A DNA stretch of 64,000 nucleotides. It comes from Actinophytocola glycyrrhizae (GTDB lineage Bacteria > Actinomycetota > Actinomycetes > Mycobacteriales > Pseudonocardiaceae). The position numbers and the translations under genes were made by a program. The DNA lies in contig NZ_JBHSIS010000002.1 in assembly GCF_042653545.1 (NCBI RefSeq), forward strand, positions 1,054,001 to 1,118,000, read 5' to 3'. Positions 58,390-64,000 of this stretch are shown one piece after another. The stretch's first letter is position 1. Each line of letters opens with the position of its first letter. The notes beneath the pieces are model-generated. The model worked only from the letters and a program-made list of their open reading frames with translations. It was not told the origin of the DNA and ran no database searches.

Positions 58390-59292
58390 TCACGCGGGCA
58401 GGACGATCGGGCGCTTCGGCGCGACCGACGGTGACGGATCGGTGTCGGAGGGCATCAGCGCGGAGGCCAGCTTCGCGGCTTCCTCGCAGCTGTCGCCGCG
58501 CAGTTGGATCACCGTGTCCGCGTACGGGGCGGTTTCACCGGACTCGCGTACCCGCCATCCGTACTCACAGCCATCGCCCGTGTCGTAGACCCGTACGTCA
58601 CGACCGTCCAGGACGTCCGGTCGCTCGTTGGAGATCGAGCCGAACCTGGTGTGGGTGATCCGCGCCGAAAACCGGGTGCGCCACCCGCCGTCGACCGCTT
58701 GGCGGGCCTGACACAGCCCGAGCCCGGTGCCGGCGTTCGGCCCGAACCGCAGTTCGGTGTCCTCGGTGACGTCGATGCCCGCGTCGCGGCCCGCTCGCCG
58801 CAACAGTTCGCACGCGTCCTGCCGCGGCCCCGACGCGGCCAGTCTCTCGGGCTTCTCCAGCAGATCGACCGCCGCGATGGCCCCGTCCTCGGCCAGTGCG
58901 CAGAGCGAGCCGCCGAGACCGGTCCTGGCGGTGTCCGCGGCGAACGCGATGCCGAGATCGGCGCCGGTGAGCAGCGTCGTGGCGCAGTGACGATCGCTCG
59001 ACGTGCTGACCGCACGCACGCCGCCCAGCGCGATGACCTCGCGCGGCACGTCGGGGTCCAGCCACACGCCGAGCGTCACGGTCAGCGCCGGGTCGTCCCC
59101 AACGCGGCATGCGAAGGGGCCGGTCCGCACGGGGGCGTCGGCGTCCGGCAGCAGCGCACACGGATCCAGTTCGCGCAGCGCCGCGGTCACCGCTTCGACA
59201 TCCGGCCCGCCCACGGTCTCGGGGCCGGAGCCGGAAGGACTCGTGCAGCCACTGAGGACGGTCGCGACCAGTGCGACGGCGAGCAGGCGCAT
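58390..59292 (-). CDS. DUF3558-like lipoprotein
   Basis: This 300-residue lipoprotein has a short signal peptide ending in LSGC. Two similar halves each contain a DPCALL or DACELL motif followed by strands with paired cysteines. The pattern resembles DUF3558 actinobacterial lipoproteins. The mature protein is extracellular and membrane-anchored. The function is unknown. Confidence 0.75.
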   Translation of the reverse strand: MRLLAVALVATVLSGCTSPSGSGPETVGGPDVEAVTAALRELDPCALLPDADAPVRTGPFACRVGDDPALTVTLGVWLDPDVPREVIALGGVRAVSTSSDRHCATTLLTGADLGIAFAADTARTGLGGSLCALAEDGAIAAVDLLEKPERLAASGPRQDACELLRRAGRDAGIDVTEDTELRFGPNAGTGLGLCQARQAVDGGWRTRFSARITHTRFGSISNERPDVLDGRDVRVYDTGDGCEYGWRVRESGETAPYADTVIQLRGDSCEEAAKLASALMPSDTDPSPSVAPKRPIVLPA

Positions 59293-59380
59293 CCGCCGAT
59301 GATAAGTAGTCCCGCGCCCCCACCGTTCATTCGCCCGAGATTCGGCCAGGGCTTCTGGCCAGGTGCCTAGGGGGAGCTAA

Positions 59381-59400
59381 GGGTTACCGGGGGTTGCCGG
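59381..59400. promoter_or_regulatory. tandem GGGTTACCGG/GGGTTGCCGG box
   Basis: GGGTTACCGG (59381-59390) is directly followed by GGGTTGCCGG (59391-59400), about 105 bases before the dehydrogenase gene. The same GGGTTACCGG recurs at 61281-61290 upstream of the P450 gene. A shared regulator is possible. Confidence 0.4.
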
Positions 59401-59503
59401 GGGTCCTTACGGTGCAGGGGAGGACCCCGCACGGCGGTGGGTGCGGCAGGTCGATCGTGAATCCACTGGTTCACATGGACTCCTACTGGAGGAGATCGAG
59501 GCT

Positions 59504-60688
59504 ATGGCCGTCGAACTTGGCTACTCCCCCGACATACCGATCGGCGTGGCGGCGGAAGGGCCCGCTGCCGCGCTGGTGTTCGCTTACCTCAACCGGGCCG
59601 TGCGGTTGCTGGAGACCGGGTACGCCTCGGCGTCGGACATCGACACCGCGATGCGGTTGGGGTGCGGGCTGCCGTCCGGGCCTTTCGCGATGATCGACAT
59701 GATCGGGGCGGCTGTCGTGCGCGGGGTGCTGGCACGCATGCACAGCGCCACCGGCGACCCGTCGTTCGCGCCTTCGCCGTCGTTCGCGGATCTCGCGCGT
59801 GTCGACCGGAGGCCGGTCGGCACGCCCGTCACCGGAACGGCCACGGCACGGCGGATCGACCGTGCCGGCGTGGCCGGGACCGGGACCATGGCGCGTGGGA
59901 TCGCCGAGGTGGCGGTGACCGCGGGCCTGCCGGTCGTGCTCGTGGGGCGGGACCAGCGGCGGGCCGGGCAGGCCGTGGCGAAGATCGCGGCGTCGATGGA
60001 GCGGTCGGTCGGCAGGGGGAGGATGGCCGAGGCGGAGCGCGACCGGGCGCTGGGTCTGCTGACCCCGGCCGGGGAGCGCGACGCGCTGGCCGACGTCGAC
60101 CTGGTCGTGGAGGCGGTGGTCGAGGACATGGCGGTCAAGCGGGAACTGTTCGCCGGCCTCGGGCGGATCTGCGCACCTGGGGCGGTGCTGGCGACGACCA
60201 CGTCGAGTCTGCCGGTGGCCGAGTGCGCCGCCGCGTCGGGCAGGCCACGGGACGTGGTGGGACTGCACTTCTTCAACCCTGCGCCTGCGATGCGGCTGGT
60301 CGAGGTGGCACGGACCGAAGCGACCGCGGCCGACGTCGTGGCCACGGCACGGGCGCTCTGCACGCGCTTGGGCAAGACCGGTGTCGAATGCGGCGACCGG
60401 ACCGGGTTCATCGTCAACTACCTGCTGTTCGCCTACCTGAACCGGGCCGTCGCACTACTCGGCGACGGTGCCGACCCCGAGGCCGTCGACACCGCGGTCA
60501 CGACCGAGTTCGGCTATCCCCTTGGCCCGTTCGCACTGCTCGACGTGGTCGGCCTGGACGTGTCGCTCGCCATCCTGCGCAGGCTGCACCTGGCCTTCCC
60601 CGAACCGGACTTCCTCGCCGCGCGACAACTGGCCGAGTTGGTGGCCAAGGGAAGGCTCGGCAGGAAGACGGGCGGCGGGTTCCGCTGA
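59504..60688 (+). CDS. 3-hydroxyacyl-CoA dehydrogenase with an additional N-terminal 3HCDH domain
   Basis: This 394-residue protein has the order 3HCDH C-terminal domain (residues about 15-95), NAD-binding domain (about 120-300) and 3HCDH C-terminal domain (about 305-394). The NAD loop is AGTGTMARG. The catalytic Ser and His are in TTSSLPVAECAA and GLHFFNPAP, and the second helical domain has NYLLFAYLNRAV. Its first helical domain repeats AYLNRAV. It would oxidise 3-hydroxyacyl-CoA or reduce 3-oxoacyl-CoA with NAD(H). ATG59504 is the first start with a plausible upstream purine tract. Confidence 0.85.
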   Translation: MAVELGYSPDIPIGVAAEGPAAALVFAYLNRAVRLLETGYASASDIDTAMRLGCGLPSGPFAMIDMIGAAVVRGVLARMHSATGDPSFAPSPSFADLARVDRRPVGTPVTGTATARRIDRAGVAGTGTMARGIAEVAVTAGLPVVLVGRDQRRAGQAVAKIAASMERSVGRGRMAEAERDRALGLLTPAGERDALADVDLVVEAVVEDMAVKRELFAGLGRICAPGAVLATTTSSLPVAECAAASGRPRDVVGLHFFNPAPAMRLVEVARTEATAADVVATARALCTRLGKTGVECGDRTGFIVNYLLFAYLNRAVALLGDGADPEAVDTAVTTEFGYPLGPFALLDVVGLDVSLAILRRLHLAFPEPDFLAARQLAELVAKGRLGRKTGGGFR

Positions 60689-60709
60689 CCGCCTGTCGTC
60701 CGGGAGCGT

Positions 60710-60767
60710 CCCTGCCCCGCTCCTGCCCGGCTACCGCTCGGCAGCCGGGCAGGCCAGCGGGGCAGGG
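60710..60767. terminator. long hairpin between convergent genes
   Basis: The left arm (60710-60732, CCCTGCCCCGCTCCTGCCCG and following bases) pairs with the right arm (60743-60767) over about 22 base pairs with one bulge. It lies between the dehydrogenase gene and the convergent secreted-protein gene, a clear bidirectional terminator. Confidence 0.75.
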
Positions 60768-60774
60768 CTCCGGG

Positions 60775-61167
60775 TTAGAGGACGTCGACCTCCAGTGAAC
60801 CGGTGAACGCGCCGACCGGGCTCGGGATGGAGTAGGTGATGGTGGCGGTCTGGCCGCTCAGGAACGGGCCGCCGGTCCAGGTGCCGGTGCGGTTGCCGAG
60901 GAAACCCGCCTTCATCGTGATCGCACCAGAGCCATGGCCGTTGGTCTGGACCGTGCCGGTGAAGGTGGCGCCGAACTGGCCGAGGAAGGTGTCGATGGTG
61001 CAGTTGCCCGACACCGTGTTGCCGGACGTGCTCGCGGTGCAGAAGGACTCGGCCGCGGACATCCCGGGTGCCGGGGCCGCGGTGGCGGCGGCCGGGGCGA
61101 CCACCGCGATCAGGCCGGCCGCGGTGGTGGCGACGACGGCGGACAGGACACGGGAAACGGACTTCAC
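60775..61167 (-). CDS. small secreted protein
   Basis: This 130-residue protein starts at GTG61167, a few bases after GGAGGAAA. After a signal peptide (cleavage near ATA-AP) the mature part of about 95 residues is beta-rich, with two cysteines (ESFCTAS and GNCTIDTF) likely paired. TGTVQTNGHGSGAITM and NRTGTWTGGPFLSG are Gly/Thr-rich strands. The function is unknown. It is divergent from the P450 gene. Confidence 0.75.
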   Translation of the reverse strand: MKSVSRVLSAVVATTAAGLIAVVAPAAATAAPAPGMSAAESFCTASTSGNTVSGNCTIDTFLGQFGATFTGTVQTNGHGSGAITMKAGFLGNRTGTWTGGPFLSGQTATITYSIPSPVGAFTGSLEVDVL

Positions 61168-61280
61168 AATTTCCTCCGATTCATGGGAAAGAATCACGTA
61201 CCTACGATGTTGTCAGAAATAAATCTTGCCCGGAAACACTCCGGACACCGAAGCGATATTCGTCTCATAGTGGGCGACAG

Positions 61281-61290
61281 GGGTTACCGG
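61281..61290. promoter_or_regulatory. second GGGTTACCGG box
   Basis: An exact copy of the ten-base box at 59381-59390, within the 251-base gap between the divergent secreted-protein and P450 genes and about 130 bases before the P450 start. Confidence 0.4.
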
Positions 61291-61352
61291 CGGCCAGTCC
61301 GGGGAGCCACAGGGGTGATCGGACAACGCACCCCCCGGAAAACGAATAGGAG

Positions 61353-61380
61353 TTGACCGGCGATGACTTCGGAATACATC
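61353..61380 (+). promoter_or_regulatory. candidate SigA-like promoter of the P450 gene
   Basis: TTGACC (61353-61358) and TACATC (61375-61380) are spaced by 16 bases and end 38 bases before the P450 ATG. Both boxes match the consensus in four or five positions. Confidence 0.5.
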
Positions 61381-61418
61381 CTCGGCTGCGTCTGCGTTAT
61401 TCCTCCAACGGGGGCGGC

Positions 61419-62615
61419 ATGAGCGAGCACTTCGATTTCGGGGACCCCGGGCTGCGGGCCGACCGGTTCGCCTACTACCGGCGGTTCCGGGAGACCGACC
61501 CGGTCCACCGGACCCCGCACGGCTACTGGATGCTGTTCCGCTACGAGGACGCCGAGGCCCTCCTCAAGTCACCCGCGGCGTCCAGCGACTTCCCAGCCAA
61601 CCCCAACTGGGCGCGCGCCCGCGGCGGGCCGACGAGCCCGGTGGTGCGGGCGGCGAGCAAGTGGCTGCTGATGCAGGACGGGCCTGCGCACAGACGGCTG
61701 CGGCGGGTGGTCGGGAAGCTGTTCACGCCCAAGGTGATCGAGCGGATGCGGACCCGGGTACCGGAGATCGTCGACCGGCTGCTGGCCGGGGTCGACGACG
61801 CACGCGAGGTGGACCTGATGTCCACGCTGGCGTTCCCGGTGCCCATCGCGGTGGTCAGCGAGCTGATCGGCGTGCCGGAACCCGACCGCGAGGCGCTGCG
61901 GGTGTGGAGCGAGTCGATGGGCCACGTCATCGACCGCACGGTGACCCCGCGCCGCCTCATCGCGATGAACAAGGCCGAGCCCAGGATCCGCGCCTACACC
62001 GCGGGCATGCTGGCCGACGTCGACACGGTGACTGGCCCCGAGGACAACCTGGTCTCGCTCATGGCCCGATCCGACGCCGGATTCACCGAGGAGGAGATCG
62101 CGGCCAACGTGGGCCTGGTCTACAACGCGGGCCACGAGACGACCGCCAACCTCATCGGCAACGGCATGCTCGCCCTGCTGCGGGACCCCGGCGCGCTGGA
62201 TGCGCTGCGCGCGGACCCGTCGCTGATGAACACCGCCGTCGAGGAGCTGTCCCGGTTCGATCCCTCGGCGCGGTTCGCCTGCCGGGTCCTCACCGACGAC
62301 GTCGAGATCGGCGGCAAGGAGATCCCCGCGGGTGAGGCGGTGTTCGTCGCGTTCGACGCCGTCGGCCGCGACCCGGAGCGCTACCCCGACCCCGACCGCC
62401 TCGACCTCCGCCGCACCGGGGTGCGCTCGCTGGCGTTCAGCGCCGGGCCGCACCACTGCATCGGCAAGATGCTGGCCCAGGTCGAGGCGGGCGGGGTGTT
62501 CGGGACGCTGCTGGCGCGCTACCCCAAGATCGAGCTGGCGGTGGACGAGCCGCGTTACCGTGAGCACTTCAACCTCCGCATGCTGGAAGAGCTGCCGCTG
62601 CGCCTGTCCCGGTGA
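61419..62615 (+). CDS. cytochrome P450
   Basis: This 398-residue soluble bacterial P450 has the I-helix AGHETTANLIGNG, the ExxR of EELSRFDP and the haem-ligand loop FSAGPHHCIGKML with the proximal Cys. ATG61419 follows a G-rich stretch. Actinomycete P450s of this length usually decorate natural products. The neighbouring macrolide-type glycosyltransferase and sugar epimerase on the other strand fit a tailoring role in a glycosylated metabolite. Confidence 0.93.
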   Translation: MSEHFDFGDPGLRADRFAYYRRFRETDPVHRTPHGYWMLFRYEDAEALLKSPAASSDFPANPNWARARGGPTSPVVRAASKWLLMQDGPAHRRLRRVVGKLFTPKVIERMRTRVPEIVDRLLAGVDDAREVDLMSTLAFPVPIAVVSELIGVPEPDREALRVWSESMGHVIDRTVTPRRLIAMNKAEPRIRAYTAGMLADVDTVTGPEDNLVSLMARSDAGFTEEEIAANVGLVYNAGHETTANLIGNGMLALLRDPGALDALRADPSLMNTAVEELSRFDPSARFACRVLTDDVEIGGKEIPAGEAVFVAFDAVGRDPERYPDPDRLDLRRTGVRSLAFSAGPHHCIGKMLAQVEAGGVFGTLLARYPKIELAVDEPRYREHFNLRMLEELPLRLSR

Positions 62616-62627
62616 ACCGGGCGCTCC

Positions 62628-63851
62628 TCACCCGACGGCGGCCACGCGCCGGTGGGCGGCGATGCGCCGCTCGATCGCGTCGGCCGCCGCGGCGGGACCG
62701 CCCGCCTGCCGGATCTCGTCCCGCATGCGCGTGACGCGCTTGGTGGTGAGCGGGTCGGCCGCGACATCGCCGACCGCGGCCAGCAGCCGCTGCGGAGTGA
62801 GCGCCTCCTGGCGCACGACACGACCGAGGCCGAGTTCCGCGACCCGGTGCGCGTTGACCTTGTGCTCCGGCGAGGACGGCACGAGCACGAGCGGCACACC
62901 CTGTCCCAGCCCGCCCATGATGCTGCCGAGGCCGCCGTGGGACACGAACACGGCGGCGTGGGAGAGCACCGAAAGGTGCGGGATCCACGAGTGCGCCTCG
63001 ATGTTGGGTGGCAGGGGCGCGAGGCCGGCCGGGTCGACGGCGTTGTGCACCGCGAGGACGACGTGCCACGGGGTGCCCGCGAAGGTGTCCACGCACATCC
63101 GGAAGAACTCCGGCTGCCGGTTCACACTGGTGCCCAGCGAGATCAGCACGACCGGGCCCGCGCCCTCCGGCGGGCGCCACGGCGCCTCGGCGCGCTCGGT
63201 GTACTCCAGGCACGGGCCCATGAAGGTGAACCGGTCGTCGAAGGAGCCGCCGGCGGGCTGGAACCGGCGCGGGTGGAAGACCAGGTTCAGGTCGTCCACC
63301 TGGCCCATGACCTCCTCGACGGTGCGGTCGGACTGGCCGTGGTCGGCCAGGACACCGTTCAGCCTCGTGAAGAACGCGCGCAGCGCGGGGTGGCCCCAGC
63401 TGCCCTTGTCCGTCATCGTGCCGAGCATGGCGTCGAGGAACGAGAAGTGCTTGTTCGACGCCAGGCACGGGAAGCACTCGGCGGCAGGCACGTCCCACTT
63501 GCGGGCCAGGATGCGGCCCGCGTGGTAGACGGTCATGTCGAAGGCGATCAGGTCGGGGCGGTCCAGCTCCAGCACCGGTTCGGCGGCGGCCAGGATGTCG
63601 ACGGTCTCCTGCAGGTAGATGCCGGGCATCCGCGAGGTCGCGTCGGCGTCGACCATCTCGGACAGATCGACGTGCACGAGTTGCGAGTCGTAGCCGAGCA
63701 CGCGGGCACCGGTCGCGGCGACGGTGTCGACGAGCCGGTCACCGGTGACGTAGGTGACGCGGTGGCCGCGGTCGACCAGCTCCGAGACCACCCCGAGCGT
63801 CGGGATGACGTGGCCGTAGCCGGAGTTGTTGAAGTACGCGATGTGGCTCAC
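62628..63851 (-). CDS. MGT/OleD-type UDP- or dTDP-sugar glycosyltransferase
   Basis: This 407-residue GT-B enzyme has an acceptor domain beginning HIAYFNNSGYGHVIPTLGVV and the sugar-nucleotide site VFVSHGGLGSIMGGLGQGVP, then LVLVPSSPEHKVNAHRVAEL. This is the macrolide glycosyltransferase branch (OleD, YjiC). It transfers a sugar to an aglycone hydroxyl and may inactivate or complete a natural product. GTG63851 overlaps the upstream epimerase stop by four bases (GTGA). Confidence 0.9.
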   Translation of the reverse strand: MSHIAYFNNSGYGHVIPTLGVVSELVDRGHRVTYVTGDRLVDTVAATGARVLGYDSQLVHVDLSEMVDADATSRMPGIYLQETVDILAAAEPVLELDRPDLIAFDMTVYHAGRILARKWDVPAAECFPCLASNKHFSFLDAMLGTMTDKGSWGHPALRAFFTRLNGVLADHGQSDRTVEEVMGQVDDLNLVFHPRRFQPAGGSFDDRFTFMGPCLEYTERAEAPWRPPEGAGPVVLISLGTSVNRQPEFFRMCVDTFAGTPWHVVLAVHNAVDPAGLAPLPPNIEAHSWIPHLSVLSHAAVFVSHGGLGSIMGGLGQGVPLVLVPSSPEHKVNAHRVAELGLGRVVRQEALTPQRLLAAVGDVAADPLTTKRVTRMRDEIRQAGGPAAAADAIERRIAAHRRVAAVG

Positions 63852-64000
63852 CGGGCACCTGCCGTCTCCACCAGCTCGCCGGTGAGGGCGGCGACGGTGC
63901 TGATCACGCCGTCGCGCAGGGACAGCCGGGGCCGCCAGCCGGTGACCGCGTGGAAACGGGCCGGGTCGATGTCGACGTCGAGCCGGTCGGTGGACAGCGA
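63848..64000 (-). CDS. NAD-dependent sugar epimerase/dehydratase, C-terminal end (partial)
   Basis: Only the last 50 residues are in the window. RLDVDIDPARFHAVTGWRPR and LSLRDGVISTVAAL match the C-terminal helix region of extended-SDR sugar epimerases and dehydratases, where TGWRP is conserved. Its stop overlaps the glycosyltransferase GTG by four bases, so the two are one operon: an enzyme making an activated sugar and the transferase that uses it. Confidence 0.72.
   Translation of the reverse strand, partial: SLSTDRLDVDIDPARFHAVTGWRPRLSLRDGVISTVAALTGELVETAGAR

Noticed and set aside
1..64000. CRISPR arrays, tRNA or rRNA genes, insertion sequences
   Set aside because: No regularly spaced repeats, no tRNA T-loop-like sequence with a matching acceptor stem, no rRNA-like stretch and no transposase frame were seen.

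Overview
This window is high-GC DNA with GC-rich third codon positions, frequent GTG and TTG starts and tightly overlapping operons (ATGA, GTGA and TGATG junctions). Together with Lsr2, SPW-repeat and DUF6131-type membrane proteins, a type VII-like secreted pair and a Thermobifida-type polyester hydrolase, this points to a filamentous actinomycete. A Pseudonocardiales member of the Amycolatopsis type is most likely, although the genus cannot be fixed from the sequence alone. No rRNA, tRNA, CRISPR array or intact insertion sequence was seen.

Region 1 (about 0.2-9.2 kb) is a compact biosynthetic operon: ketosynthase III, acyl carrier protein, ketosynthase II, acyl-CoA oxidase, hot-dog thioesterase, FAH-family enzyme, branched-chain aminotransferase, 3-oxoacyl-ACP reductase and an AzlC/AzlD amino-acid exporter, with a convergent small LuxR-type regulator. 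The set suggests that a short acyl chain is built on an ACP, converted to a keto acid, transaminated and exported as an unusual branched-chain-like amino acid. This is the best candidate for an undescribed system here.

Region 2 (9.6-21.2 kb) is accessory and stress-related. It holds a membrane protein/XRE/quinone oxidoreductase operon, an AI-2E exporter family protein, a channel-like protein, lipoproteins, a BrkB-family protein, an SPW protein, an HtrA-type lipoprotein protease, a CaCA antiporter, a PASTA-like lipoprotein, a SnoaL-like protein and a hydrolase that lacks its nucleophile. Region 3 (21.3-28.1 kb) has a secreted cutinase/PET-hydrolase homologue divergent from a large LAL regulator, a frameshifted gene, and a class III lanthipeptide locus: lanKC plus a 33-residue precursor gene that overlaps its 3' end.

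Region 4 (28.2-38 kb) holds a secreted protein, an ArsR-SulP operon, a universal stress protein behind a SigB-like promoter, a frameshifted orphan Rieske gene (qcrA) joined to an apparent qcrB remnant, a general stress protein, a DsbA-like membrane protein, a decayed CBS-domain gene and small envelope proteins. Region 5 (37.3-47.9 kb) has a BON-methyltransferase fusion with two glycosyltransferases, a hydrolase, a kinase-like protein, a DUF4328 protein, a secreted three-repeat protein and a WXG100-like pair. Region 6 (48.1-55.5 kb) is a nine-gene Mrp-type cation/proton antiporter operon with three MnhD/NuoL-like subunits.

Region 7 (55.7-64 kb) has small hypothetical genes including a micro-protein pair, an Lsr2 paralogue, a lipoprotein, an unusual 3-hydroxyacyl-CoA dehydrogenase, a secreted protein, a cytochrome P450, a macrolide-type glycosyltransferase and the end of a sugar epimerase gene. 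The last genes look like the edge of a glycosylated natural-product cluster that continues past the window. At least four decayed or frameshifted genes and a family of short dispersed palindromes (core TGAAAGGCGCGTTCA) mark the central part as plastic accessory sequence.
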